Source: Fischerella sp. JS2 | GTDB taxonomy: Bacteria > Cyanobacteriota > Cyanobacteriia > Cyanobacteriales > Nostocaceae | Reading direction: 5' to 3' | Assembly (NCBI RefSeq): GCF_032393985.1 | Contig: NZ_CP135918.1 | Coordinates: 1,240,001 to 1,304,000, forward strand | Length of the DNA: 64,000 nucleotides | In this document: in pieces, positions 28,409 to 38,020 of the stretch | Layout of the letters: the number at the start of each line of letters is the position of its first letter | Position numbering within the stretch: the stretch's first letter is position 1 | The notes under the pieces: model-generated | Told to the model about the DNA's origin: nothing | Database searches by the model: none | Seen by the model: only the letters and a program-made list of their open reading frames with translations | Made by a program: the position numbers and the translations under genes

Positions 28409-28433
28409 GATTTAGTCATTGGTCAATTGTCAA

Positions 28434-28560
28434 TGGTAGTTAGTAGTTAGTAGTTAGTGGGTAGAGACGCGATGTTCCTCGCGTCTGTACATTAGTAGTT
28501 ATTAGTTAGTGGTTTACCACTCCACCCTTACGGGAAGCCGCTTGCGCGTCTACACAATCC
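28434..28560. repeat. Heptamer run with family D palindrome
   Basis: TAGTTAG/TAGTAGT heptamers flank the palindrome at 28461-28490 (GAGACGCGA-TGTTCC-TCGCGTC, then TGTAC). The same palindrome occurs at 53604-53629 and 60458-60487. A GGGAAGCCGCTTGCGCGTCTACAC word follows near 28525. This block lies between the first MCP gene and cheA. Confidence 0.75.
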
Positions 28561-28596
28561 CCACACTCCCCACACTCCATCACCCCACCTCCCTAG

Positions 28597-30507
28597 CTAC
28601 ACCATCCGTTTCAAAGTCAAAGCCACATCGCTTAGTTGTTCTGTACCCAACTTGGTTTGATTGATACCAGCAGCAGTTTCTTGCGCCCCCTTATTGATAA
28701 TGTCCATTGCTTGGACAACTTGTTGGATTGCGTCCAATTGCTGCTTGAGATTGAGTGAAATTTGCTGATTGTTCACAACCATATAATTAATGGCATCCGC
28801 CATTCCAGCAAAGGCTTGATCTGTTTTTTGGGCATTTTCTACTCCTGTTTTTACTGTCTTAGTGCCTTCTTCTGTCACCATCACTGTTGAATTAATTGCT
28901 TTTTGAATATTAGAAACTAAGACATTAATTTTTTCAGCAGATTTTTGACTTTGGTCGGATAGTCTGCGAATTTCATTCGCAACTACAGCAAAGCCTTTTC
29001 CATATTCTCCAGCGCGTACTGCTTCCACCGAGGAATTGAGCGCCAACATATTAGTTTGGTTTGCCAAGTCAGAAACAATCTGGGAAATGCCAGCAATTTG
29101 ATTGGCTTGCTCACTCAGATGCACAATTTGTGCAGCGATCGCTGATACTTTTTTTTCTAAGATGAACATACCTTCTAGGGTTTCCTTCACTGCTTGGCTG
29201 CCACCTTCTGCAAGTGTCAGAACCTGCTGTGCGGCGGTAGTGGCAGATTTTGCTTGTTGAGTTGACTGTCTACAGGAAGCTTCCAGTTCGTCCATTGTGG
29301 TTGTGGTTTCATGCACTGAGGCAGCTTGCTGACCGGCTATGCGTGCTTGTTGATCCAAGCCAGAGAAAGTTTGTTGAATAGAGGCGGATATTATATTAAC
29401 CAATTGCTTAATCAGATTGACAATTTGGCGTGCCCGAATAAATCCCAACGGTAACACCACAGCTAAAGAAATAATAATAATCAAGAAGGCGACTATCTTA
29501 AATGAGTTAATAGCAGCAAATACACTTTTGTTGGGAACTTTATTCAAAACTACTAAAAATTCTGGCTGGTTTGGGCTAGGGTCAACTCTATGGAATGTAA
29601 ATAAATACTCCCCGTCATCAATAAATCCTTTTTCCCTACTTAATACTTCTCGAGTAACTTCTGTGGAAAAATCTTTGTCTAATTTGTCATCTTTTTTGAA
29701 TTCAAATCCCCACTCTTTTTCCGGCATAGGATGGGAGATGTAGTAGCCATTTTGATTGACAATAAACTTCTGTTGATCTTTATATAGATTTTCTGCTTCT
29801 TCCTGTTGATTAACCTCTTTAAAAGCGTCTATAAATTTTTTGGCAAATACATTGGCGATGACAATTCCTCTTTTTTTCCCACTAGAATCAACTATGGGTG
29901 TAGCGTATCGAATTACTGGTTTAAAAGGTCTTTCGATTTGACCACGTTCCTGATTTAGATCCAAACGTGAGACATACATGCTACCAGGTGCAAGCTTTAT
30001 TGATTCTGTAAAGTATGGTCTATCTCCCTTGTTTTGTAATTCTGTTTCAGGGATAACTTTGATATTGATGCCATCCGAATCAACTCGTACTATTTCTTTG
30101 CCTTTTTCGTCTATGTATCGAAGTTGCATATAATGGGACTTGCGTTCCATCATGGCAGTAAAGAGATTTTGTAACTGCTCAACCCAAGCATTGTAGGATA
30201 AATTAGTTTGACCATCTACTCCGCCATTGTCTTTAGCTTGGATAATACCTTGAATTGGTAATGTTTTGCTTAAAAATAAAACATCATCACTCACACCATT
30301 CAGAAATGTATTAATTTTGTTAGCTTCTTTTGTTGACTCCGCCTCCATTTTTTCCTTTGCAACTTCTGATAGGTTGTTGGAGGAGGAATAAATACCATAC
30401 AAGCCGACAATAGAGACAGGAATAATAGTACTAAAAATTAATAGAATGATAAATTGATCCTGAAGTTTGAATTGACTAGGTAATATTTTGAAAAGTTTCT
30501 TCAACAT
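28597..30507 (-). CDS. Methyl-accepting chemotaxis protein with dCache-like sensor
   Basis: 636 residues. Membrane segment about 20-42, a large extracytoplasmic dCache-like sensor (about 45-330, with RYIDEKGKEIVRVD and a DxxR-like region), second membrane segment about 335-358, then a cytoplasmic signalling domain whose hairpin tip reads DLANQTNMLALNSSVEAVRAG. I see no well-formed HAMP domain between membrane and signalling coil. Methylatable Glu/Gln helices flank the tip. The ligand is not predictable. It is the gene directly upstream of cheA in the same direction. Confidence 0.9.
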   Translation of the reverse strand: MLKKLFKILPSQFKLQDQFIILLIFSTIIPVSIVGLYGIYSSSNNLSEVAKEKMEAESTKEANKINTFLNGVSDDVLFLSKTLPIQGIIQAKDNGGVDGQTNLSYNAWVEQLQNLFTAMMERKSHYMQLRYIDEKGKEIVRVDSDGINIKVIPETELQNKGDRPYFTESIKLAPGSMYVSRLDLNQERGQIERPFKPVIRYATPIVDSSGKKRGIVIANVFAKKFIDAFKEVNQQEEAENLYKDQQKFIVNQNGYYISHPMPEKEWGFEFKKDDKLDKDFSTEVTREVLSREKGFIDDGEYLFTFHRVDPSPNQPEFLVVLNKVPNKSVFAAINSFKIVAFLIIIISLAVVLPLGFIRARQIVNLIKQLVNIISASIQQTFSGLDQQARIAGQQAASVHETTTTMDELEASCRQSTQQAKSATTAAQQVLTLAEGGSQAVKETLEGMFILEKKVSAIAAQIVHLSEQANQIAGISQIVSDLANQTNMLALNSSVEAVRAGEYGKGFAVVANEIRRLSDQSQKSAEKINVLVSNIQKAINSTVMVTEEGTKTVKTGVENAQKTDQAFAGMADAINYMVVNNQQISLNLKQQLDAIQQVVQAMDIINKGAQETAAGINQTKLGTEQLSDVALTLKRMV

Positions 30508-30623
30508 GGCTGATTAGGTATAATAACTAGAGAGTTTTGGTGGATACGAATAGATTTAGTAATTGGTAATTGGTAGTTTTATTTCCTATTACTCATTACT
30601 GATGTAGAGTGAATTCATAGTTT

Positions 30624-30756
30624 TATATCGAGTTCGGTTAATCACTTAATAATAAAAAACCTCACCCCAGCCCCTCTGTTGCGAGTTCACCAGAGGGGTG
30701 CCGAAGGCGGGGTGAGGTTAAACGGGAATTATAAGTAGTCATGTGAACTTGATATT
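30624..30756. repeat. Family C ends flanking a family B-type hairpin
   Basis: TATATCGAGTTCGGTTAATC at the left and AGTCATGTGAACTTGATATT at the right resemble the two ends of family C copies. Between them lies a long imperfect hairpin, AACCTCACCCC...GGGGTGAGGTT (30658-30719), whose arms recur in the core of the element at 13258-13316. It looks like one repeat inserted inside another. The remainder of 30757-31301 has no gene I can support. Confidence 0.6.
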
Positions 30757-31301
30757 ACATACTCGGTAAATATATAAACAAAATTCAGCATAATTGACCC
30801 TTATCTGTATCAAGATAAGAATTTGCTGTACAACCTCTACGATCACAAAGTTTTACTAGGTTGCTACGAAAACCAAAAAGCACCCTGGAATTTTTTTAGT
30901 TGCCTTGATAATTGCTGACGCAAAATTAGTATTTTAGATGCCAGCACACATCTAAATTTTTCCGTTTAGCCAGCATAAGCTAGCGAACAACTTTGACAAA
31001 TACTTTAATACTTTTAGCACCCGTGCCAGATTATAAGGATAACATCGGCGTTTTGCGTCAATTGTCCCAATAGCCTTGGTCTGCAATCCACAGAGGCAAG
31101 TGCTAAAGTAACTCTCAACACCTGTGGCTGTTTGGTAGATTTCGCAGATTATACCTCAACCTGAAGAAAAGTCAGCATTTGTGCAACAGTATTAATTGTG
31201 AATATCTGATGGTATGAGCTATGACCTACGAAATTTAGAATTGATCAGCCTCAAGCAAATCCTGTAGATGCGATCGCTCAGGTACAAACAATATAAAATT
31301 G

Positions 31302-32768
31302 CTACACCAAATTCTTCAGCTTTTGAACGGTTTCGTTGAGGTTGATAGTGGCATTTTTGACTAAAGAAATCCCAGTAGCGGTTTCTTTTGCTCCCAGATT
31401 GATCGCATTCATCGCTGATACGATCTGCTGTACTGCAATAGCTTGCTGTCTAGCATTGAGGACAATCTGTTGACTGTTCAAAAATACCTGATTGACAGCA
31501 TCTGTGATACTTGTGAATGCATCTCCGGTTTCTTGAGCCAGTTTGATCCCTTGCGTTGCTTTCTTAGTACCTTCATCAGTTACCATCACCGCAGAGTTAA
31601 TAGCCGCTTGTACTTGATTAACTAACACACTGATCTGATCAGCTGATTTGCGACTTTGGTCAGCGAGTTTGCGAATTTCACTAGCTACCACTGCAAAGCC
31701 TTTACCCTGCTCACCTGCACGCGCTGCTTCGACTTCAGCATTCAAAGCCAACATATTTGTTTGGTTTGCTAACTCCGCCACTAGATCAGAAATTGTCGAG
31801 ATTTGAGTAGTCTGTTCACTCAAATGTGTGGTTTGATTGGTGATCGCCATCACCTGATCTCTTAACTGTGAGATTCCTGCAATCGTCAGACTAACTGTTG
31901 TAGTTCCTTCTTCCGCGAGAGTTAATGCTTGCTTGGCTCCATTTGCTGAGGTTTCGGCTTGTTCGGCTGACTGGAGTGCAGAAGTACCAACTTCATCAAT
32001 GGTAGTGGTAGTTTGATTCACTGAAGCAGATTGTTGCAAAATGATGCGTTCCTGCTCAAATACACTGGTAGCAATATCGCCGGAAGAGGTCGCGACTGCA
32101 TAAGCGGCTTCATTAATTGGCTGCATAATCCGGCGGATAACGTAAAAGGAGATATAAATCCCAGCCCCAACACTAACAAGCCATCCACCCCAATTGACTA
32201 GACTTGACAACCCCTGAAATTGATCTGATGCTTCTTCTGTTTGCTGAAAAAGCCTTTGTTCTTGTTGCTCCATTTCAGCTAGTGTAGCTTTGATTTCATT
32301 CATAATTTGCTCTCCTTTGTTGGAAGCTAGCACAGCAGAAATTTCTTGATCTTTTCCTGCTTTTTTGAGAGCAATAGTTTCTTCTAATTGGGAGAATTTT
32401 GTCTGAGCTAATTGTATAACTTGGTCAGTTTTTTTGCTCTGAGATGGATCGCCATTAACTAGCTTTTTCAAATCCTCACTACGCGCTTGAAAATTGTTTT
32501 GTAAAGTTGCATAGTGTTGCAGATAGTTTTCTTTACCAGTGAGCAAAAATCCACGTTGTCCTGTCTCGGCATCTACTATATCTTTCTCCAACTGCTTTAG
32601 CAGTAACTTAACTTCAAATGTATGCTTCTCTACATCATACATTTGTTTTAATTTAGCTTTGGAAATCTCAGAAAATGTCGTTACGATACCTGTTAATATG
32701 AGAACAATACCAAAACCTATAGGTACAATTTGATTAATTTTCAAAGGGCGTTGCACTTGCTTTTGCAT
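31302..32768 (-). CDS. Methyl-accepting chemotaxis protein with CHASE3 sensor
   Basis: 488 residues. Membrane segment about 12-32, CHASE3-like extracytoplasmic helical domain about 35-190 (VDAETGQRGFLLTGKENYL is the hallmark), second membrane segment about 192-212, short HAMP-like stretch, then the MCP signalling domain with tip ELANQTNMLALNAEVEAARAGEQGKGFAVVA. First gene of the minus-strand chemosensory run; separated from the next MCP by 794 bp of repeat-containing DNA, so it may have its own promoter. CHASE3 ligands are generally unknown. Confidence 0.92.
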   Translation of the reverse strand: MQKQVQRPLKINQIVPIGFGIVLILTGIVTTFSEISKAKLKQMYDVEKHTFEVKLLLKQLEKDIVDAETGQRGFLLTGKENYLQHYATLQNNFQARSEDLKKLVNGDPSQSKKTDQVIQLAQTKFSQLEETIALKKAGKDQEISAVLASNKGEQIMNEIKATLAEMEQQEQRLFQQTEEASDQFQGLSSLVNWGGWLVSVGAGIYISFYVIRRIMQPINEAAYAVATSSGDIATSVFEQERIILQQSASVNQTTTTIDEVGTSALQSAEQAETSANGAKQALTLAEEGTTTVSLTIAGISQLRDQVMAITNQTTHLSEQTTQISTISDLVAELANQTNMLALNAEVEAARAGEQGKGFAVVASEIRKLADQSRKSADQISVLVNQVQAAINSAVMVTDEGTKKATQGIKLAQETGDAFTSITDAVNQVFLNSQQIVLNARQQAIAVQQIVSAMNAINLGAKETATGISLVKNATINLNETVQKLKNLV

Positions 32769-33174
32769 GATTTTTATTCCTCGAAACTAGGCAAACATGA
32801 CTTTTTAGAAAGTGAACACCCTGGTTAATTGTTTTCATTTACTTTTAACTTCTTTAAAGTCAGTCTTTAATAGATTCAGACCAAAAAAGTTGGCTCACAA
32901 CCAATAATAAATTGATTCAATTGACAGATTTAAAAAAACATTACTATAAAAATTTACCAGTTTTAATAATTCTCAATAACAAATGGTCAACTGCAAGTAA
33001 CAGACTTTTTGTTGTGGTAATGCGATCGCTCTTTACCTAATTCCTAAAGTTGTGTTGCCAAAAAGCCTATGCTCTGATAAATGTACTTAAGTATCTACCG
33101 ATAGTTTTTTACCATATAACAGAAATCTCCTGGGTGCAATACCGTTAGTATGAACATCTACCTTGGAGAGTAAG
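32769..33174. other. Divergent intergenic region, no gene
   Basis: About 400 bp between the start codons of the CHASE3 receptor (minus) and the zinc-ribbon binding protein (plus). AT-rich, one HIP1 site near 33023, no repeat family member seen. It should contain both promoters; I cannot point to convincing -10/-35 boxes. Confidence 0.5.
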
Positions 33175-34359
33175 ATGAGCGATCACAATCGAGGGATGAC
33201 AGTGTGTAACCAATGTGGCTATGATACCAATCCTGCTACGGCTACACACTGTTTAAAGTGCGGTCAAGCCCTAGACGTTTTTCCAACAAAAAAGGGTAAC
33301 AAATTCATAAAATCACAGTCAAAATCTTTAAGAGAATTGCTGTTCACACCTTGGGCAATTTGGCTTGGTTTTGGCCTGTTATTTCTGCTACTTAGTTGGT
33401 TAATATACTCTTTTTTCGGCAATTTCAGCAGTGTGAACAAACCCGATAGTGTCAGAGTTGTCAATTCTGATGTTAGCAACCAGAATATTTCCTCCGATGT
33501 CAAACTCTATAATTCTATAAAAGATGTACCGAATGTACCTTCCGGCACATTTAACTATGGTGGTGGTAATACTTTTGCAGCTTTGACTGCTCAAGGCTTT
33601 CACGAAGCTATCACTAGATCTCACCCAAATTTTCGCCTCCGCTTCACTGAACCTAGAGACGGTAAATCTGGTGGCAAAAAGGGTGTGGTTATGGTGCTTG
33701 ATAGCCAACTGAGCTTTACTCTATACGGAGCATCTCTTGAGGATGAACACTATAACAAAGCTCTACAAAGAGGCTTTCAGATCAAGCAAGTGCCAGTGGC
33801 TTTAGATATGTTTGTCTTCTTTACCCATAAAAATATCTCTATTCCTGGGCTTTCAATTGATCAACTGCAAGACATATACAAAGGCAAAATAAGTAACTGG
33901 AAGGAAGTAGGAGGGCCGGATTTAGCGATCGCACCTTTCGCTAGAGACCCAAAATCTACTAATTTATTGAATGAGCTTCTCGGAAAAGAAGTAGATCAAC
34001 TCAGTTCTAAGGTACAGTTAGCCCGTGATTACACTGAGATAATTCGTAAGGTTGCCGCAACACCTGGGGGAATTTCCTTTGGAGGAAGTGGGCCAATTCT
34101 TGGTCAAAAAACAATCCGCCCTCTCGCTATCGCTCAAGCTAATACCAAAGATTATGTGCAACCCTTTATAGATGATAACAAGCAGGTTAATACTACTGCA
34201 CTGCGGGATGGCTCTTACCCCATGACCCGACGCATGTTTGTTGTGTATCGCCTTGATGACACTATCGATCAACTAGCTGGAGAAGCCTACGTCAATATGT
34301 TACTAACCAAAGAAGGTCAGCAGATTGTTGAAAAGGCCGGGTTAGTTCCCTTGCGCTGA
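33175..34359 (+). CDS. Zinc-ribbon, membrane-anchored PstS-like substrate-binding protein
   Basis: 394 residues from ATG 33175, with GGAGAG upstream. N-terminal zinc ribbon with C11-x2-C14 and C26-x2-C29 (CNQCGYDT...HCLKCG), one membrane segment about 60-81, then a periplasmic-binding-protein type II domain of the PstS kind from about 110 (VPSGTFNYGGG, LDMFVFFTHKNI, GLSIDQLQDIYKGKISNWKEVGG, SISFGGSG-like region). The topology puts the zinc ribbon in the cytoplasm and the binding domain outside. Phosphate or phosphate-like ligand is plausible. No ABC permease adjoins it; a porin gene follows on the same strand. An unusual architecture, likely a sensor or docking protein, which is inference. 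Confidence 0.82.
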   Translation: MSDHNRGMTVCNQCGYDTNPATATHCLKCGQALDVFPTKKGNKFIKSQSKSLRELLFTPWAIWLGFGLLFLLLSWLIYSFFGNFSSVNKPDSVRVVNSDVSNQNISSDVKLYNSIKDVPNVPSGTFNYGGGNTFAALTAQGFHEAITRSHPNFRLRFTEPRDGKSGGKKGVVMVLDSQLSFTLYGASLEDEHYNKALQRGFQIKQVPVALDMFVFFTHKNISIPGLSIDQLQDIYKGKISNWKEVGGPDLAIAPFARDPKSTNLLNELLGKEVDQLSSKVQLARDYTEIIRKVAATPGGISFGGSGPILGQKTIRPLAIAQANTKDYVQPFIDDNKQVNTTALRDGSYPMTRRMFVVYRLDDTIDQLAGEAYVNMLLTKEGQQIVEKAGLVPLR

Positions 34360-34504
34360 AACACCTTTGGAGTACTTTGTTAACTATAAATTTGCAAAGA
34401 CAAACGACTCGCAAACCACCATTTAATAATCATAGTGTGTTGCTTGACTTCAAAAGAAATTCCCTAGAAATAAATAGATTTAGATAGATTTAGGTGTAAA
34501 TGAA

Positions 34505-36121
34505 GTGATATCTAGAGTTTGGTCAAATTTTTTGCTGCTTAGCCCTGCTGTTGTGGTGGCAAGCTTTGCTGTTTTACCCTCGACAGTTTTAGCTGAAGTA
34601 TCTATAAATGAACAAGTTCAGCCAGAATTTACAGCTATAGCTGAACTTTCTCCAAATAATCAAGCACAAGTCAGTTCTGTTTCTCAGTTATCTGATGTAC
34701 AGCCTACAGATTGGGCATTCCAAGCACTACAATCCCTGGTAGAACGATATGGTTGTATTGCTGGCTACCCAAATGGTACGTACCGGGGCAATCGACCCAT
34801 GACACGATACGAATTTGCTGCTGGTTTGAATGCTTGTTTAGACCGAGTAAATGAACTTATTGCTAGCGCTACGAGTGATTTGGTGACGAAAGAGGATTTA
34901 GCTACATTGCAAAGGCTGCAAGAGGAATTTTCCGCAGAATTAGCGACACTACGTGGTCGTATCGATACGCTAGAAGCACGCACAGCTGAACTAGAAGCAA
35001 ATCAATTTTCTACCACTACAAAACTCAATGCAGAAGCTATTTTTGCCCTAGCTGGTGTTGTTGGTGACAATGCAGCTGATCAAGATAACGATTCTGATAA
35101 CAACCCAGATTTGCAAGATAATACCATCCTCGCAGACCGAGTGCGTCTGAATTTTGATACCAGCTTTATGGGCAAAGACCGTCTGCGAGTCCGCTTGCAA
35201 GCCAGAAATATCACCGAATTTCAGGGTAATGTCACAGGTACGAGGATGACCCGTTTAGGATTTGATGGTGAGGACGACAACGATGTTGTATTAGATGACT
35301 TGTACTATTACTTTCCCTTGGGCGATAAGGTGAGAGTCACAGTTTCTGCTGCAAATACAGAATTAAATAGCATTGTGGAAACCCTAAGTCCATTTGAAAG
35401 TTCTGGTAGTGGTAGTATTTCGCGTTTTGGAAGATTTAATCCGATCTACCGCACAGCTGGTAGTACCGGATTAGTAGTCAATTATCAGTTTAGCGATCGC
35501 GCCAGTCTCGATTTAGCCTATATGGTGCGCGATCCTGAAGATCCTAGTGGTGAAAACGGACTGTTCAACGGTAACTATGGTGCTTTGGCACAATTCATCT
35601 TTGAGCCAATCAAAAATTTAAATCTAGGCTTGACTTATGTCCACTCCTATAATGCTGGAGGTAGTAATAGTGGCGTCAACCTCACAGGTAGTACGGGTAG
35701 TACCAATGCTGTCAGACCTTTTGGTAATGTTTCTACCTCAGCAGATTCTCTCGGATTAGAAACCAGCTGGCGCATCAGTCCTCAATTTACTCTTTCTGGT
35801 TGGTTAGCTTATTCATTGGCACGATCGGAAGTCAGCGATGATAGCGCAGATATCTTGAACTACGCTGTAACTTTGGCATTTCCAGACTTAGGAGGAAAAG
35901 GTAATTTAGCCGGGATCGTCATAGGAATGCCACCAAAAGTTATAGAAAGTAGTCTGGTAGAAGATCAAGATACTTCTTTGCACATAGAAGGTTTTTATCG
36001 GTTGCAGGTTACAGATAATATTGCCATTACTCCTGGCTTATTTGTGATTACCAATCCAGAACATAATGACAATAACGACAGCATTTTTGTAGGAACGATT
36101 CGGACTACCTTCAAGTTTTAA
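34505..36121 (+). CDS. SLH-domain OprB-type porin
   Basis: 538 residues. GTG start at 34505 gives a signal peptide (LLLSPAVVVASFAVLPSTVLA). An SLH domain follows (about 65-115, VQPTDWAFQALQSLVERYGC and NRPMTRYEFAAGLNACLDR), which binds the peptidoglycan-linked polymer, then a short coiled coil (about 120-165), then the OprB-like beta-barrel ending in an aromatic/terminal Phe (RTTFKF). Cyanobacterial outer-membrane Som-type porin for small solutes. It lies 145 bp downstream of the binding protein. ATG-AAG-TGA overlaps the GTG start but is out of frame. Confidence 0.92.
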   Translation: MISRVWSNFLLLSPAVVVASFAVLPSTVLAEVSINEQVQPEFTAIAELSPNNQAQVSSVSQLSDVQPTDWAFQALQSLVERYGCIAGYPNGTYRGNRPMTRYEFAAGLNACLDRVNELIASATSDLVTKEDLATLQRLQEEFSAELATLRGRIDTLEARTAELEANQFSTTTKLNAEAIFALAGVVGDNAADQDNDSDNNPDLQDNTILADRVRLNFDTSFMGKDRLRVRLQARNITEFQGNVTGTRMTRLGFDGEDDNDVVLDDLYYYFPLGDKVRVTVSAANTELNSIVETLSPFESSGSGSISRFGRFNPIYRTAGSTGLVVNYQFSDRASLDLAYMVRDPEDPSGENGLFNGNYGALAQFIFEPIKNLNLGLTYVHSYNAGGSNSGVNLTGSTGSTNAVRPFGNVSTSADSLGLETSWRISPQFTLSGWLAYSLARSEVSDDSADILNYAVTLAFPDLGGKGNLAGIVIGMPPKVIESSLVEDQDTSLHIEGFYRLQVTDNIAITPGLFVITNPEHNDNNDSIFVGTIRTTFKF

Positions 36122-36130
36122 ATCTACTTC

Positions 36131-36211
36131 TGATATCATGTCCGTTTGAGGACTTACTATATCTTTAAAGGTGGGTAAAAGGTAATGGAAAAAACCAATT
36201 ACCTATTACCC
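36131..36211. repeat. Dispersed repeat family C, copy 2
   Basis: Starts TGATATCATGTCCGTTTGAG and contains GGTAATGGAAAAAACCAAT, matching the left half of the copy at 19391-19509 and the inverse of 42119-42236. It fills the gap between the convergent porin and TauE/SafE genes. Confidence 0.7.
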
Positions 36212-36217
36212 GATTAA

Positions 36218-37000
36218 TTAATGCATACTTTCAGCAATCATGAATGCTCCTGTACCACCTAACACCCAAGCAATGAGTTTGCGGAGATTGGAAGATTCAA
36301 TCTTTTTGAGAGTTTTTGCTCCAATATAACTACCTAGTAACGTTGTTGGCACGAGTGACAAAAGAAGTGGCCAGTGAACTCCCAACGTCAACATACTAGC
36401 TGTTCCACCAGTAGCTAGAGTCAGAAAGTTAATAGCTAAGTTTGTTCCTACTGCTTCCTTTGGCTCCATACCTAAAACTTTAATCATGGCAGGTAATCTG
36501 ATACTAGCCAATCCTAAACCCACTATACCTGCTAGTAACCCTAAGCCTACTCCAATTCCGATCTCAATCAAGAAACGTTGGTGAGTTGAAAGTTTATCTT
36601 CACCTTGATTGTGTTTTTTAGGATTAGCTATCTGAAAGCTTGAGTAAATAAGTACAAGTCCGATAACAATTTTTATCCAATCTGCTTGTATCCGAGCAAA
36701 AGCAAGCACACTTATAATCGCACCAAGGGCTGAGGGGATACCTATTGCACAGACTACCCGAAAATTAACACGGCCCTCCTTAATATGATAATAAGTACCA
36801 GCAAATGCTCCCATTGCAGCAGTAGCTAAATTTGTACCTGTTGCAATACCTACTCCATTTGCAGTTGATTGTAAGGTATATACAATTAAAGGTAGCCGAA
36901 TCTGACCTAACATCAAGCCTACAGAAGCGCCAAAAAAGCTTAAAACAAAGGAGACAATTCCAAGGATAATTATAATTGAATAATTATTAACATTAAACAT
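36218..37000 (-). CDS. TauE/SafE-family anion exporter
   Basis: 260 residues with about eight hydrophobic segments in two homologous halves (SFFGASVGLMLGQIRLP in the first, GIVGLGLASIRLPAM in the second), typical of the TauE/SafE family (PF01925) that exports sulfite, sulfoacetate or related anions. It is located downstream of a TauD-like dioxygenase, 126 bp apart on the same strand; TauD reactions release sulfite, so sulfite export would fit. Substrate not proven. Full length. Confidence 0.87.
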   Translation of the reverse strand: MFNVNNYSIIIILGIVSFVLSFFGASVGLMLGQIRLPLIVYTLQSTANGVGIATGTNLATAAMGAFAGTYYHIKEGRVNFRVVCAIGIPSALGAIISVLAFARIQADWIKIVIGLVLIYSSFQIANPKKHNQGEDKLSTHQRFLIEIGIGVGLGLLAGIVGLGLASIRLPAMIKVLGMEPKEAVGTNLAINFLTLATGGTASMLTLGVHWPLLLSLVPTTLLGSYIGAKTLKKIESSNLRKLIAWVLGGTGAFMIAESMH

Positions 37001-37126
37001 TATGATTATGCACCTGATTTACTCGAAGATTGTTAGTAGACTTTATGAAGTTTTAAATATCCAGAGATTAAAGAATCACAGATAGTAATAGTACTTGAAT
37101 ACTCAAGCACTATTACTAACCTATTT

Positions 37127-38020
37127 TTAATTAGTTTTACTAATTAGCTGCTGAAATTTAGGTACAAAACCAAGCTGAAAATGATGAGAATATTCGGAAA
37201 TTCCATTAAAGTGTAATCTATTTAGTTTGCGAAATTCATTTTCAGGGAAAGATGTTCTCCCGTGTAGAACACTCGCGTTATCAAGTATAATAATTTGATG
37301 AGGTTGAAGTTGAAAAATTAATTGATTCTTAGTATCGTTGACATAGTTCTTTATCAGATTATAAGCTCTTTCTATTTGTGGTGGAATTGCAACTGAGATG
37401 ATTGCATCTGCCCTAAAACACATGAACATTCTGTCTTCGTACTCTGTAAAGATTGCTCGTTTACCTGTTTGATCTCCTCTGGTTATAGTCAATGGATAAT
37501 TGAACAAGTTCTGTAATTCTTCAGGATAATTTTTTCTTAAATACTCATAGACAGTTTCAGCATAAATAATTTGAGATAATCCTCCTGTTTTAGAGGGAAC
37601 TTCACATTGCATAGCAACAATTTTAGGGGGTTCCATTTCAAAAGAACCATCTGTATGCATGAAATGGGTTATATTACTTGTGGCTACGTAAGTTTTAGCA
37701 AGAGAGGAGTCACGTAAGTTTTCAATTGTACTAATACCATTAGGCGCAGAAAGCTTATGTTTCTTGATTGAACCAAAATAATTTTTTAAAGCTAACAAGT
37801 TTTCTTGAAGATTCGGTATTGGTTCACATTCTAAAATGACAAATTTAAATTTATTAAATATCTCAAATAGCCTTTGTAAATCGGAATTGGAAATTTCTGC
37901 AACTTTACTAATTTTTATTGTTAACTGATTAAGCTCGAGTTTAGTGGCATCAAGAACTTCTTTGTTGTGTAAATTTACGTCCAATTTGTATTGTTCTGCT
38001 TGAATATTATTTTTTAGCAT
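37127..38020 (-). CDS. TauD/TfdA-family Fe(II)/2-oxoglutarate dioxygenase
   Basis: 297 residues. Facial triad H122 and D124 (MHTDGSF) and H253 (VLHGRTSF), with a nearby C-terminal arginine (R264/R268) for 2-oxoglutarate. A good ribosome-binding site precedes the ATG (AAGGAGATTGAACG). In the family, substrates include taurine and other sulfonates, 2,4-D, carnitine precursors and natural-product intermediates. The adjacent TauE/SafE exporter favours a sulfonate that yields sulfite, but no TauABC transporter is nearby. A clavaminate-synthase-like tailoring enzyme remains possible. Confidence 0.83.
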   Translation of the reverse strand: MLKNNIQAEQYKLDVNLHNKEVLDATKLELNQLTIKISKVAEISNSDLQRLFEIFNKFKFVILECEPIPNLQENLLALKNYFGSIKKHKLSAPNGISTIENLRDSSLAKTYVATSNITHFMHTDGSFEMEPPKIVAMQCEVPSKTGGLSQIIYAETVYEYLRKNYPEELQNLFNYPLTITRGDQTGKRAIFTEYEDRMFMCFRADAIISVAIPPQIERAYNLIKNYVNDTKNQLIFQLQPHQIIILDNASVLHGRTSFPENEFRKLNRLHFNGISEYSHHFQLGFVPKFQQLISKTN

